64,000 nt of DNA from Cellvibrio sp. PSBB006 (GCF_002162135.1 NZ_CP021382.1:3532001-3596000); one strand, 5' to 3'; positions 43,989 to 54,462 are shown, counted from the first letter of the stretch. Numbers and translations are program-made. The notes: a model not told the origin generated them from the sequence alone.

Positions 43989-46118
43989 TTACAGCGTCTT
44001 GATAAATTCGATCAAATCCCAGCGCTGCTGCTCGGTTAAAGCGGGCAACACTGTACCATCTGCCTGCGGTGTTCGGCCAGCGCCGTATTCGTGGCCGCCG
44101 TTCATATCGCCGGCCCGGAATGTCTGGAACCGGAAACCGTCATAACCCTCGGAGCGAAAGCCCATCTTCACCGGATCATACTCGCGGCTGCCCACCATGA
44201 AGTCATCGGGCCGGTACTGTCCATCCTCCGGGTCGCCCGCTTGCTTCTTGGGTAAAAGCAAATCGTACATAGTCGGCACAGATCCGTTGTGCAGATAAGG
44301 CGCTGTGGCCCAGATACCGTTTAGCGAGCGGGCTTTGTAGGACAGCAGCGAGTCATAGGGATTCGCGGTGGTGTCCGGCTTGTAATTGCCTGCTTTCATA
44401 CTGGGCTTGATGTCGTTATCGAAAAACGACATGGCCAGGGTATACAGCCAATCGAGGCCGCGCCGCAGCGCCCACTTGTCCGTATCTTCCGTACTTACCA
44501 CGCCGGTGGTCACCGAGGTGAGTATCTGGATTACCGGTGCATTTTCTTCCAGTACCAGCGGCCCCACATCGGTGCTCTGGTAAGTGTGGACGAAATTGCC
44601 GGATTTGCCTTTGTAATTGACACTGTTGCGGGCCATCACCGGATCGGTACCGATAGCATCAATGTTTGACATTTTTCCGATCACCAGCCGATCCCAAGCG
44701 GAGCGGTCAATGATTTCGTGACAGGACTGACAGTAATGACTATAGATCACCCGGCCGCGATTTGCTTTTTCCATATCAATTTCGCCCAGGATTTGCTCCG
44801 GCCACACCGGTGATTGCAAACTTTTCAGGTGGGATTCAAGCCGCTCAAGGTTAATCAGATCAATGGACGATTTGAAATCAATACGCTCCTGCTTCTTACT
44901 CTGCCCGGTTAAATGCGCAGACAAACTGAAGCCGGGCTTTTTCGCGGTCCAGTCGAGAATGCCGAATACGCCGATCACTTCACCCGCGTTGCGTCCCAAG
45001 GGACCTACCCCGGAATTGCCCGCCAGTCCATTCCACTGTACATAATCAGAGTGCGCGATATCCCAGAGGAAGGGATAACTGACCGGCGCGTCAGGTTCGT
45101 TGAAGATTGAATTGCGCACGCGCAGCATTTGTCGCGGGGACAGATTCGGATAGCCAGTTGAGTCAGATTCCAGTCGCTCCGAAATCAGCGCAAATTCTTC
45201 ATCACCAATAATGGTGTTGCTGATGTCCTTGAGGACCAGGTCCACTTGCTCGCTGGTCAGCAAAGGTTGGTTGGTCGCAGAGACAACGTCGAGTAACACA
45301 TCGCGCATCTGCTTTTTGCTAAGTACATGTTGTAAGACGCGATTGTAGATGCGACCGAAGGCGTCCAGTCGTGCATAACCATAATCGATATGGCTGTGGT
45401 TGATGGTGTTGTAGAGCTCGATGTTATAGGTCCATCTTTCAATGTCGGCCTCGACCGCCTTTTTATCGTCATAGCTGTTATCCAGCTCAAGTACACGCTC
45501 GATAAACCGATCGCGTTTTTCGCCCGGTGCGGCTACTGCCTTGAGCGATTTTTCCAGTGCCACCAGGAAACTAACCATGTCGGCCATGGCCGGGCCGCCA
45601 TCGATGCGAATCGCTTTGCCCTGATAATTGACCTGACTGGTGTGACAGGCGGCGCAGGTGTAGCCGACATAATCCATCCCTTGGTAAACATCTTTCACGA
45701 AGCCTACCGGCAAACCGTCGGGATTAAAAAACGTCGGTTTTTGCGGAAGATAACGGAAGGCATCCATATGATTGGGATCGCGCAATAATTCGGTAGAGTC
45801 GGCCTGCTCCAGCACCATAAAAAAATCATAGGGAAGCATGCCGGAGCCTTGGGTGGTGTTGTAAAACCACAAGCTGTCCGCTTCGTCCCAACCCTGATCG
45901 AGATAAATCGGTGTGGAATAGTTTTCACCAAAGAGACCATTTTCGATGGGCATGGCCCCGCGCTCTGGGTCGTTGTCCCAGTGTTGATAGATCTTGCCTA
46001 TGATGAGGCTGATCACCATGCTGATGATCACAGCGAGAATAAAACAGAAGATAATCTTGCGGTAACGTTTGACGAGCCGGAAAGCAGCGAGGCTTCCGGC
46101 AATTAATTTGATGCTCAT
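43989..46118 (-). CDS. RoxA-like diheme cytochrome c
   Basis: The 709-residue protein starts at ATG 46118 (AAGGG upstream). Residues about 20-45 form a hydrophobic signal anchor. The two heme sites are CAACH (in YTCAACHTSQ) and CQSCH (in HYCQSCHEI). Late motifs NGIWATAPYLHNGSVPTMYDLL are shared with diheme peroxidases and RoxA/RoxB rubber oxygenases. It could oxidise a substrate or reduce peroxide in the periplasm. Rubber cleavage cannot be claimed. The N-terminal anchor (a free periplasmic domain held to the inner membrane) is a notable difference from secreted RoxA. Confidence 0.85.
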   Translation of the reverse strand: MSIKLIAGSLAAFRLVKRYRKIIFCFILAVIISMVISLIIGKIYQHWDNDPERGAMPIENGLFGENYSTPIYLDQGWDEADSLWFYNTTQGSGMLPYDFFMVLEQADSTELLRDPNHMDAFRYLPQKPTFFNPDGLPVGFVKDVYQGMDYVGYTCAACHTSQVNYQGKAIRIDGGPAMADMVSFLVALEKSLKAVAAPGEKRDRFIERVLELDNSYDDKKAVEADIERWTYNIELYNTINHSHIDYGYARLDAFGRIYNRVLQHVLSKKQMRDVLLDVVSATNQPLLTSEQVDLVLKDISNTIIGDEEFALISERLESDSTGYPNLSPRQMLRVRNSIFNEPDAPVSYPFLWDIAHSDYVQWNGLAGNSGVGPLGRNAGEVIGVFGILDWTAKKPGFSLSAHLTGQSKKQERIDFKSSIDLINLERLESHLKSLQSPVWPEQILGEIDMEKANRGRVIYSHYCQSCHEIIDRSAWDRLVIGKMSNIDAIGTDPVMARNSVNYKGKSGNFVHTYQSTDVGPLVLEENAPVIQILTSVTTGVVSTEDTDKWALRRGLDWLYTLAMSFFDNDIKPSMKAGNYKPDTTANPYDSLLSYKARSLNGIWATAPYLHNGSVPTMYDLLLPKKQAGDPEDGQYRPDDFMVGSREYDPVKMGFRSEGYDGFRFQTFRAGDMNGGHEYGAGRTPQADGTVLPALTEQQRWDLIEFIKTL

Positions 46119-46266
46119 ACTGAAACCCTTTTCGTATATCCGTTTTCCCAAACCGTCGGTTGCCTGTGGTGCACAACCGTCGCTGAACTATCAGTGTCCT
46201 ACAGCATTTTCAGTATAGCGATTAAACTATTTTCCGGTAACGGGTAAAGGCCCGGGTAAGAAAATT

Positions 46267-48087
46267 TTATTCTTGTTGAGTTTGCGCTTTGGTTGTCGCG
46301 ACCCAGTCTTTTATACGTGTTTCCAGCAGGGTCAAGGGCATGGCGCCCCCCTGCAGTATCTGCTCGTGAAAAAGGCGCAGGTCAAAAGTCGGCCCCAATT
46401 CGGTGTGGGCATATGCGCGCAAGGCGAGAATTTTTTTCATTCCCAGCGTATAGGCCGTCGCCTGTCCCGGCTTGACGATGTAACGCTCTACGGATTTGAC
46501 GATGTCCTGCCGTGTGTTGGGCGTGTTCTCCAGCAAATACTGAATGGCTTTTTCCCGACTCCAGCGTTGAGCGTGTATCCCGGTGTCTACCACCAGCCGG
46601 CTGGCGCGCCAGAGTTCCAGGGACAGGCGGCCAAATTCGGCATAGCGGTCTTTATATAAGCCCAGTTCCAAGGGCAATAACTCCGCATACAACGCCCAGC
46701 CCTCCACAAACGCGATGTAACGAACGTGCTGCCGGAACACCGGCAGGTCAGTTTTTTCCTGCGCAATGGCAATCTGCATATGATGACCCGGTATGCCCTC
46801 GTGATACGCCAGCGCCTGCATCTGGTAAATCGGCATAGCGTTCATGTTGTACATATTCGCGTAATAAACACCGGGCCGGGTGCCCTTGGCGGCGGGGCGA
46901 CGATAAAATGCTTTGCCGGCTGTTTTTTCGCGGAATGGCTGGACACGACTAACCAGAAGTTCTGCTTTGGGTTGCGTGATAAACAATTGATCCAGGTTCG
47001 CACGCATCTCCTCGATAATGCGCGTGGCTTCCGTCAGATAATCCGCGCGACCGGCGTCAGTGTTGGGAAAATAAAAGCGCGGCTCTTCTCGCATGAAACG
47101 AAAAAAATCCTGCAAGCTGCCGGTAAATTTCAATTGCTTCATGATGTGGCGAATTTCGCCGTGGATACGTTCCACTTCCTCTACGCCGAGCGTATGGATT
47201 TCGTCAGCGCTTAACGCGGTCGTGGTATTAAAAGCCAATGCAAAACGGTAATAGTCTTTTCCTTTGGGGAACTTCCAGACTCCATCGCGCGCATCAGCCT
47301 GTTTTTCCAGGTGCTGCAAGTAGCTGATCAAATGGCGGTAACCCGGCGCGAAAGAATCCTGTAATGCACGCGAGGCTTGTTGCAACAACGCCTGTTCCTG
47401 TTTGGCTGGCAGGTCCAGGGCCATGACCTTGGTGCGAAAGTTGCCGAGAATCGGACTATCCTCTGTGCCGTTAAATGGCAGACCCTGTAATAAATTTTCA
47501 CAGCTGTTGATAACCAATGGAAATACAAATCGGGGTGGCACAACGCCCGCTTGCGCATTTTCCTTGAGCTGCGCGACAACCTGATCGAGCAGCGTATCCA
47601 CCGCCCCGATACGCCGGATATACGCCCGCGCATCGGCGATGTTGTCAATCCTGTGCGAGTTCATCAGCAAGGATGCAATTTCAGTATGGGTACCAAACGT
47701 TTGGTTGACCGGATAGAGGTAGTGCCGCCAGGTATATTGATCAATCCGCTGTTGCAGGGTCGCTTCCATTAAATGGTAGTTGAAGCGGTTTTCGTGGCTC
47801 AGTCGGCCCAGGTTCAGTTGTCGTAAACGTTGCAGTTGGTTACGCAGTAATGCATCGGTCTGCCGTTGGTAATTCGCGCTGAGATCATCCCACTGGTCGT
47901 AATGGGTTTTGAGGCCGAGATAGGTTTGTTTCATTGGGCTGCGTGCCAAGGCCTCATCGAAAAACTGTTGAAACAATTTTTCAGCGCGGTCATTTTCGTT
48001 TGTGGCAGCGGCACAGGGAACAAACATCAGGAGGATAAACGGAATAACCGTGCGCAAGGCAACGACGGTTTTGGTGGTGATCGGCAT
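46267..48087 (-). CDS. DUF885-family exported metallopeptidase-like protein
   Basis: The 606-residue product from ATG 48087 (an ATG at 48117 is possible) has a signal peptide ending VPCAAA. The body matches DUF885: HEGIPGHHMQIAIAQ contains the HExxxxHH zinc-like motif, and AFVEGWALYAELLPLELGLYKD is the downstream helix with the third ligand candidate. DUF885 proteins are large helical hydrolases of unsettled specificity, often annotated as peptidases. There is a 148-base gap to the cytochrome gene. Confidence 0.87.
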   Translation of the reverse strand: MPITTKTVVALRTVIPFILLMFVPCAAATNENDRAEKLFQQFFDEALARSPMKQTYLGLKTHYDQWDDLSANYQRQTDALLRNQLQRLRQLNLGRLSHENRFNYHLMEATLQQRIDQYTWRHYLYPVNQTFGTHTEIASLLMNSHRIDNIADARAYIRRIGAVDTLLDQVVAQLKENAQAGVVPPRFVFPLVINSCENLLQGLPFNGTEDSPILGNFRTKVMALDLPAKQEQALLQQASRALQDSFAPGYRHLISYLQHLEKQADARDGVWKFPKGKDYYRFALAFNTTTALSADEIHTLGVEEVERIHGEIRHIMKQLKFTGSLQDFFRFMREEPRFYFPNTDAGRADYLTEATRIIEEMRANLDQLFITQPKAELLVSRVQPFREKTAGKAFYRRPAAKGTRPGVYYANMYNMNAMPIYQMQALAYHEGIPGHHMQIAIAQEKTDLPVFRQHVRYIAFVEGWALYAELLPLELGLYKDRYAEFGRLSLELWRASRLVVDTGIHAQRWSREKAIQYLLENTPNTRQDIVKSVERYIVKPGQATAYTLGMKKILALRAYAHTELGPTFDLRLFHEQILQGGAMPLTLLETRIKDWVATTKAQTQQE

Positions 48088-48576
48088 GGGTACACGTTTC
48101 CCGGCTGAGTTCGTCATAAACAGGCATCGTCGTCTTACCTTAACACCATCGGCAGTGATTCCGAAGGTACGAAACCGGCAGGTTGTTCAGCCAAGGTTCA
48201 TTAAGTTCGTGCCAGCATCAGCCCCTTCGGTGCTCATCTATGAAAATATCTGCTAATGTTTTTACTGGCTCTTCCGGAAAACTGGCACTAAATTGTTAAT
48301 TCATCCTCATTGTGTAAAGAAACTTTACTAATCTGGTTTGCTCCAATCGCCGCTTGTTGCAAACTCCCGTGGTTTTGAGCCGAAAGTCTTCACAATGAAA
48401 ACTTTGCTTAGAATTCGCTTGACAAGGTCGTCGGGGTGGGCTTTCGCTTTTGATATATAGATGGAGTACAATCCGGCGCTTTATTCAATAATAAAGTCTC
48501 TGCCTGTGGGCCTCCTGGGCTTGGGCTGTAAGCGGTTAGCACGCTTCCGTGCAGGTAAAGGGTAACGATCACGTTT
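48088..48576. other. 489-base intergenic region upstream of the gsp operon
   Basis: No open frame of gene quality was found. The region contains a perfect GTAAAG-AAA-CTTTAC palindrome (48314-48328), a lone TTGACA (48419-48424) and a TACAAT box at 48467-48472 that may be the -10 of the gsp promoter. Spacing from TTGACA to TACAAT is too long to pair, so a better -35 or an activator site is needed. The unusually long gap suggests several regulatory sites. Confidence 0.6.
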
Positions 48577-49617
48577 ATGCAAGATAAATTCATTTCTCCC
48601 CGGTTGGCACTGGATCAGCGCACGGCTCAATTCGAGCAGGTGCTGCGTCGTGGTGCCGCCCTGCTGGGCAAGGTGCCGCTGGAGCGATGGAAATGGCTCG
48701 CCACCTTATTATTAGTGTTGTGGTTGAGTCACAGTCTTGCGCGGCTGTTCTGGTTGGTTGCGCCAACACCGGATATTCCGGCCGCGACTGCCTCTGCTGT
48801 TGTGGCACCGGCGGGTCAATCCCCCAGTGATGCCCCACCCATTGATATCGCTTCGCTGACTGAGTCCGAGGTTTTCGGGAAGATGGATGCCGCTGCCGCA
48901 GAAGAAGCCGCCGCGACACCGGCACCCTCTGTTATCGAAGATGACGCTGTGGATACCCAGTTGAACCTGGTCTTGCGCGGCGTGATTGGTAGTAGTGATG
49001 ATGCATCGGCCCGCGCCATCATCGCCAACGGGGCTGAAGCAGATGTTTACGCCCCCGGTGACGAGTTGCCGGTCGGCCGTGGCGTTACCCTGGCCAAGGT
49101 GCTTGATCTGCGGGTTATCCTGAACAACAACGGTCGTTATGAATCGCTTTGGCTATATAAAGACGATCCTAACGCACGCATTGCTGCACCCTATGTGCCG
49201 CCGGAGCAAAATACGGGACGTAGCTGGAGTGATGAAAACACGGAATCCGGTGGCCAACAGCCGCTATTTGTGGACCAGAATCCGGGCTACGACACGCCGT
49301 CACCCGATGCCAACCCTATGGGTTCAGCTGATCCCAGTGGCGAGGTGGCTCGTTCCCTGGCGGATGTGGTGGCGATGAGTATCCATCGTGAAGGCGGTCA
49401 GGTGGTGGGTTACAAAATCCGCCCGGGTCGCAACGCGGAGCAGTTTTCAGCGCTGGGGCTACAGCCGGACGATATCGTCACGGCAGTAAATGGTGTGCCG
49501 CTCACCAGCCCCGGTAAAGTTATGGAAATTTATAAAAATATGAGCAATGCAACTTCCGCCAGCCTCGAAATTAAACGCGGTGGTAGCGTCTTGTCTGTCG
49601 ATGTTGTGCTTCAATAA
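48577..49617 (+). CDS. gspC: T2SS inner-membrane protein GspC
   Basis: The 346-residue bitopic protein has a short cytoplasmic start, one helix (residues about 40-65, LATLLLVLWLSHSLARLFWLV) and a long Ala/Pro-rich periplasmic part. The homology region (about 90-185, LTESEVFGKM and LVLRGVIGSSDD) binds GspD. The C-terminal PDZ domain (about 265-346, GYKIRPGRNAEQFSALGLQPDDIVTAVNG) is standard. GspC links the inner-membrane platform to the secretin and helps pick exoproteins. It opens the gspC-N operon. Confidence 0.93.
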   Translation: MQDKFISPRLALDQRTAQFEQVLRRGAALLGKVPLERWKWLATLLLVLWLSHSLARLFWLVAPTPDIPAATASAVVAPAGQSPSDAPPIDIASLTESEVFGKMDAAAAEEAAATPAPSVIEDDAVDTQLNLVLRGVIGSSDDASARAIIANGAEADVYAPGDELPVGRGVTLAKVLDLRVILNNNGRYESLWLYKDDPNARIAAPYVPPEQNTGRSWSDENTESGGQQPLFVDQNPGYDTPSPDANPMGSADPSGEVARSLADVVAMSIHREGGQVVGYKIRPGRNAEQFSALGLQPDDIVTAVNGVPLTSPGKVMEIYKNMSNATSASLEIKRGGSVLSVDVVLQ

Positions 49618-49630
49618 GTGAGGATGTCCA

Positions 49631-51637
49631 GTGAACCTTCGTTATAAACCTGCCAAGCTCGCCGCCGTGCTGATCGCATTGTGCCTGGGCTTCAACACGG
49701 TCGCCGCAGAGCAAAGTTGGACGGTCAACTTCAATGACACGGATATCCAGCAAGTCATCAAATTTATGGCGGATGCTACGGGCAAAACCATCATCATCGA
49801 CCCGAAAGTGCGTGGACCGGTCAAGGTTATCTCCGCCAAGCCGCTTAACAGTGAAGAACTCTACGATCTGTTTCTTTCTGTGCTGGATGTGCATGGTTAT
49901 ACCGCAATAGAAAGCGGCTCGGTCGTGCGCATTGTCCCCAACCGCGATGCCCGGTCGCTGCCGGTACCTAACGAAACCAATGTGACGGAAGTCGACGATA
50001 CCTACATCACCCAGGTTATCCAGCTTAAAAATATCAGCGCAGCCAAGGTGCTGCCAACCCTGCGCCCGCTGGTGCCGCAATACGGCCATATCTCCGCTTA
50101 CGATTCCAGTAACGCCCTGATCATCACCGATACCCGCGCCAACATCATTCGCTTGAACGAACTGATCGCCAAGATCGACCAATCAGCGGTGATCGGCACT
50201 GAACTGATTGAATTGCGTTACGCCCAGGCGGCGGACATTGTGAACATCATCACCACGCTGGAAAAACCGGACCCGAACCGTGGCACGACAACGTCGCCCG
50301 TGGTGCTGGTGGCGGACAAGCGCATCAATGGTGTGATCATCAGCGGCGATGACCTGCAGCGCCAGCGGGTGAAGATGCTGATCGACCAGATGGACCGTCC
50401 GCAGACCAAGAACAGCAATATGCGCGTGGTGTATCTCAAGTACGCCAAGGCGGAAGAGGTTTCCAAAGTGCTGACCGGCATGGTGCAAAACCTTGCCCAG
50501 GCCAAACCGGTAGAAGGCCAAACGCCTGGCGGCACGGCCGGTATTCAGTTTGATGCGGATACCAACGCGGTACTGATCACCGCTGACAGCGACGTGATGG
50601 AATCTTTATTGACCGTCGTTGAAAGCCTCGATATTCGTCGCGCCCAGGTGTTGGTGGAGGCGATTATTGTTGAGGTTAGCGAAAACAATGGTAAAGAGCT
50701 GGGTATTGAATGGATGTACCGTGACAGCGAATACGGCTTCGGTAGTTCCGGGCGTGGCGACCGCGGTATTCTTGGTGGCGTAGCGGGTGCTGCTTTTGAG
50801 GGAGGAGATTCAGGCTTGGCTGATCTGGCATCCGGACTGAGTGGTATCGCTGGTCAGGCATTTGGTATTGGACGCTTGGGTACGCGCACTGACTTTGCGG
50901 CCTTGATCAAGATGCTGCAGGAAAACAACAAAACCAACATTCTTTCCACTCCGAATTTATTGACAACAGACAACCATGAAGCGTCAATTTCTGTTGGCCA
51001 GGAAGTCCCTTTCGAAACAGGTTCTTATACGTCGACGGGCGGTACTACCAATCCCTCAAGCCCCTTTACCACCATCGAACGTAAAGATGTGGGTGTGATG
51101 CTTACTGTTACTCCCCACGTGAATGACGGGGACAGTGTGGTGCTGGATATCAGTCAGGAAGTGTCAAGCATCGAAGATACGACTACCCGCGGCATTATTA
51201 CCAATAAACGTACCATCGAAACTCAGATTCTCGCGGAGAATAGTCAGATCGTTGTACTGGGCGGGTTAATTAGAGACGAGATCCGCACCACTGATCTTAA
51301 GGTGCCTATTCTCGGCAGTATTCCTGTCATCGGTAATGCTTTCCGAAGTCAAACGTCAGATGTTGTCAAAACCAACTTGCTGGTCTTTATTCGTGCCACG
51401 GTGGTGGAGGACGGCAAAATGATGACTGGCGCCACGGCAGAAAAATACAGCGCTATCCGCGATATGCAGATAGAGCAACGTCGTAAGGCCGGTATTCTGG
51501 TTAATAGTCGCGAAGTTCCAGTATTGCCAGAGTGGGTTGACGTGGCGACACTGCCTAAGCCCGAAAGCGAGGAATCCCTGCCGGCTGAGGTCATCGACCT
51601 ACGTTCCAATTCTATCGACCCACCGGCAGAGGAGTAA
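49631..51637 (+). CDS. gspD: T2SS secretin GspD
   Basis: The 668-residue outer-membrane secretin has a signal peptide (ending TVAA), an N0 domain (SWTVNFNDTDIQQVIKFM), N1-N3 repeats and the secretin barrel (VPFETGSYTSTG, VGVMLTVTPHVNDGDSVVLDISQEVSSI and GGLIRDEI). A Gly-rich stretch lies at 370-400. It forms the multimeric channel that lets folded exoenzymes leave the cell. It starts 13 bases after gspC. A conserved C-terminal S-domain extension typical of pilotin dependence is short here. Confidence 0.96.
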   Translation: MNLRYKPAKLAAVLIALCLGFNTVAAEQSWTVNFNDTDIQQVIKFMADATGKTIIIDPKVRGPVKVISAKPLNSEELYDLFLSVLDVHGYTAIESGSVVRIVPNRDARSLPVPNETNVTEVDDTYITQVIQLKNISAAKVLPTLRPLVPQYGHISAYDSSNALIITDTRANIIRLNELIAKIDQSAVIGTELIELRYAQAADIVNIITTLEKPDPNRGTTTSPVVLVADKRINGVIISGDDLQRQRVKMLIDQMDRPQTKNSNMRVVYLKYAKAEEVSKVLTGMVQNLAQAKPVEGQTPGGTAGIQFDADTNAVLITADSDVMESLLTVVESLDIRRAQVLVEAIIVEVSENNGKELGIEWMYRDSEYGFGSSGRGDRGILGGVAGAAFEGGDSGLADLASGLSGIAGQAFGIGRLGTRTDFAALIKMLQENNKTNILSTPNLLTTDNHEASISVGQEVPFETGSYTSTGGTTNPSSPFTTIERKDVGVMLTVTPHVNDGDSVVLDISQEVSSIEDTTTRGIITNKRTIETQILAENSQIVVLGGLIRDEIRTTDLKVPILGSIPVIGNAFRSQTSDVVKTNLLVFIRATVVEDGKMMTGATAEKYSAIRDMQIEQRRKAGILVNSREVPVLPEWVDVATLPKPESEESLPAEVIDLRSNSIDPPAEE

Positions 51638-51642
51638 TTGCC

Positions 51643-53190
51643 GTGACGGACGATCTGTCTACGCTCGAAGAACCTCTGGCTGCAGCAACGCTGTCCGAGG
51701 ACGAAGAACAGGCTGCCAGCGCGGCAGCGGCTGAGCGTGCGCGCCTGCCCTTCAGCTTCGCCACGACACACGGTGTCATGCTGGAGGAAGAGGGTGCGCG
51801 CAAGTTGTTGTATCGCCCCGGCTTGACCATTGATGTGCTGCTGGAATTGCAGCGTTATCTGGGCTCCGATTTTGAGCTGGAAGAAGTCCCTGCCGATGAT
51901 TTCCAGCGGCGTTTGACCCGCGAATACCAAAGCGGCGAAGGTGCTGCCCAACGTGCGGCGGAAGACCTGGGTGCTGAGTACGATCTTTCATCTTTGGCGG
52001 ACGACCTGGCAGATCGCACCGATTTGCTCGCTGGCGATGACGATGCACCTATTATTCGTTTGATCAATGCCATTCTGTCGCAAGCCGTGCGCGAAGGTGC
52101 GTCGGATATTCACCTTGAGCCCTTTGAAGATCGCGTATCGGTACGTTTCCGTATCGACGGTGTCTTGACTGAAGTACTCTCACCCAAACCGGAATTGGCA
52201 CCGGTACTGGTGTCCCGTCTTAAAGTTATGGCTCGTCTGGATATCGCGGAAAAACGTTTGCCGCAGGACGGTCGTATCACTGTACGCCTGGCGGGTCACG
52301 CCGTGGATATCCGGGTATCGACCATTCCCTCGGCATTCGGCGAGCGTATCGTATTGCGTCTGCTCGATCAGGCTGCGGGCCAGCTCAAACTTGAGCAGCT
52401 GGCGATGCCCAAACATGTTCACGATGGCCTGTCGCGGGCGTTGTTGAAACCCCACGGCATTATTCTGGTAACCGGGCCGACCGGTTCTGGTAAAACCACC
52501 ACGCTCTATGCCGGCCTGAGCCATATCAACAGCCGCAGTCGGAACATCCTCACCATCGAAGACCCGGTGGAATACCTGTTGCCCGGTATCGGACAGACCC
52601 AGGTTAATCCCAAGGTGGAGATGACCTTTGCCCGGGGGCTGCGCGCCATCCTGCGTCAGGACCCGGACGTGGTGATGGTGGGTGAGATCCGTGACGGCGA
52701 GACTGCCGAGATTGCGATCCAGGCCAGTTTGACCGGTCACCTTGTGTTGTCCACCCTGCACACCAACACCGCGATCGGTGCAGTAATGCGCTTGAAAGAC
52801 ATGGGCGTGGAGCCATTCTTGCTGGCATCGAGTCTGGAAGTGGTCATGGCCCAGCGTCTGGTGCGGATGCTGTGTGAGCACTGTAAGGAACCTTACGAGC
52901 CTAGCGAAGCCGAGCGGGACATGCTCAAGCTGCCGGCGAATGCCAGTATCTGGCGTCCCATGGGCTGTAAACACTGCAACAGCCAGGGTTATCGCGGTCG
53001 TAAGGGGATTTACGAATTGATTGAAATTAACGAACGTATACGCCATCTGATTCACGAGCAAGCGGGTGAACAGGAATTGTTAGCGGAAGCGCGCAAGCAC
53101 AGCCCTTCCATGAGTGATGACGGCCGCAATTGTGTGCTCAAAGGCATCACCAGTATTGAAGAAGTACTGCGGGTAACAACGCAGTTATAA
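51643..53190 (+). CDS. gspE: T2SS ATPase GspE
   Basis: The 515-residue cytoplasmic ATPase has an N-terminal N1E/N2E-type domain (about 1-150), Walker A GPTGSGKTTTLYAG, an Asp-box LTIEDPVEY, Walker B ILRQDPDVVMVGEIRD, and a His-box TGHLVLSTLHTN. A tetracysteine zinc motif (CEHC then CKHC) is present near residues 407-448. It drives pseudopilus assembly. GTG at 51643 starts it 5 bases after gspD. Confidence 0.96.
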   Translation: MTDDLSTLEEPLAAATLSEDEEQAASAAAAERARLPFSFATTHGVMLEEEGARKLLYRPGLTIDVLLELQRYLGSDFELEEVPADDFQRRLTREYQSGEGAAQRAAEDLGAEYDLSSLADDLADRTDLLAGDDDAPIIRLINAILSQAVREGASDIHLEPFEDRVSVRFRIDGVLTEVLSPKPELAPVLVSRLKVMARLDIAEKRLPQDGRITVRLAGHAVDIRVSTIPSAFGERIVLRLLDQAAGQLKLEQLAMPKHVHDGLSRALLKPHGIILVTGPTGSGKTTTLYAGLSHINSRSRNILTIEDPVEYLLPGIGQTQVNPKVEMTFARGLRAILRQDPDVVMVGEIRDGETAEIAIQASLTGHLVLSTLHTNTAIGAVMRLKDMGVEPFLLASSLEVVMAQRLVRMLCEHCKEPYEPSEAERDMLKLPANASIWRPMGCKHCNSQGYRGRKGIYELIEINERIRHLIHEQAGEQELLAEARKHSPSMSDDGRNCVLKGITSIEEVLRVTTQL

Positions 53191-53229
53191 AGCCACAGCG
53201 TTAGACACAACGGGGATTCACGTTAAGGC

Positions 53230-54462
53230 ATGGGTGCATACAGTTATCGCGCATTGAACGAGACGGGTAAGGCCGTCAAAGGCATCCTGGAAGGCGATTC
53301 TGAACGCCAGGTCCGGAGCCAGTTGCGCGCGAAAAAACTCAAGCCGCTGGAGGTCATTAATGTCACCGGTAAGGCCATTAAAGCGGGCGACGACACCAGT
53401 TTTTCCGGCATGCGTAGCCGCTGGGGAAAACGTCTAAACACGCGTGAACTTAGCCTGATTACCCGTCAATTGGCCTCACTGGTGCGCTCCGGTCTGCCGC
53501 TGGATGAAGCCTTGCATGCTACCGCGCGCCAGCAGAACAAGCAGAACATCAAGCAGATTCTGCTACAGGTCAGGACCAAGGTTCTTGAGGGTTTCAGCCT
53601 GGCACAGGCGCTGGGTGAAAATCCGGCGGCGTTTAATGAGATGTATCGTGCTCTGGTGCGCGCTGGTGAAAGTTCCGGCTACCTCGGACCGGTATTGGAG
53701 CGGCTCGCGGACTACACCCAGACCAGCCAACAGGTACAGCAGCGTCTGAAGATGGCGATGATCTACCCGGTGGTGCTGTTGGTTATCAGCCTGTCGGTGA
53801 TCGGGGCCTTGATGGCCTTTGTTGTACCCAAGCTTGTAGGTATCTTTGCTCACAGTCAGCGCGATCTCCCGCCCTTGACCCAGGCATTGATTGCCACCAG
53901 TGACTTTGTGGTTAATTACGGCATCTATTGTATTTTTGCCTTGATCGGGATTGTGTTTGGGATCAAGCGACTCTTGCGCAACGAAAACCGTCTGCGCACC
54001 TGGCACAGCTGGCAATTGCGTTTGCCAGTGATCGGCAATCTCGTGCGGCAGATCAACAGTGCCCGGTTTGCCGCAACCTTGAGCCTGTTGTCATCCAGTG
54101 GTGTGCCGTTATTGCAGGCCTTGAGTATCGCTGGTCAGGTGATGAGTAATAAGTTGTTGCAGGAGTCTTGCGAGCAGGTTGCCGCCGCCGTGCGCGAAGG
54201 TAGCAGCCTTTACCGCGCCATGGAGAATGTCGGGACCTTCCCACCATTGCTGGTGCAACTGGTATCCAGCGGTGAAGCTAACGGTACCCTGCCACAACAA
54301 TTGGACAATGCGGCCCAGGATCAGGAACGGGAGCTGGAGATGATGCTGGGGATGGCCATGGGCCTGCTGGAGCCATTGACCATCGTATTTATGGGATTGG
54401 CGGTGTGCCTGATTGTTATGGCGATCCTGCAGCCGATCTTTGAGATGAATAGTCTGATTTAA
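53230..54462 (+). CDS. gspF: T2SS inner-membrane platform protein GspF
   Basis: The 410-residue protein has the two GspF cytoplasmic domains, each with ARQ or SSG-type motifs (RQLASLVRSGLPLDEALHA and SLLSSSGVPLLQALS), and three membrane segments (about 180-210, 230-250 and 380-405). It is the membrane anchor that transfers ATPase motion to pseudopilins. It follows gspE by 39 bases. Length and pattern match the family fully. Confidence 0.95.
   Translation: MGAYSYRALNETGKAVKGILEGDSERQVRSQLRAKKLKPLEVINVTGKAIKAGDDTSFSGMRSRWGKRLNTRELSLITRQLASLVRSGLPLDEALHATARQQNKQNIKQILLQVRTKVLEGFSLAQALGENPAAFNEMYRALVRAGESSGYLGPVLERLADYTQTSQQVQQRLKMAMIYPVVLLVISLSVIGALMAFVVPKLVGIFAHSQRDLPPLTQALIATSDFVVNYGIYCIFALIGIVFGIKRLLRNENRLRTWHSWQLRLPVIGNLVRQINSARFAATLSLLSSSGVPLLQALSIAGQVMSNKLLQESCEQVAAAVREGSSLYRAMENVGTFPPLLVQLVSSGEANGTLPQQLDNAAQDQERELEMMLGMAMGLLEPLTIVFMGLAVCLIVMAILQPIFEMNSLI

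Noticed and set aside
48284..48300. Sigma54-type promoter (TGGCAC...)
   Set aside because: The -12 GC element is missing at the correct spacing, so it is unlikely.
48419..48424. TTGACA as -35 of the gsp promoter
   Set aside because: At 17-bp spacing the -10 would be TTTCGC, and TACAAT (48467) is too far. It could be chance.
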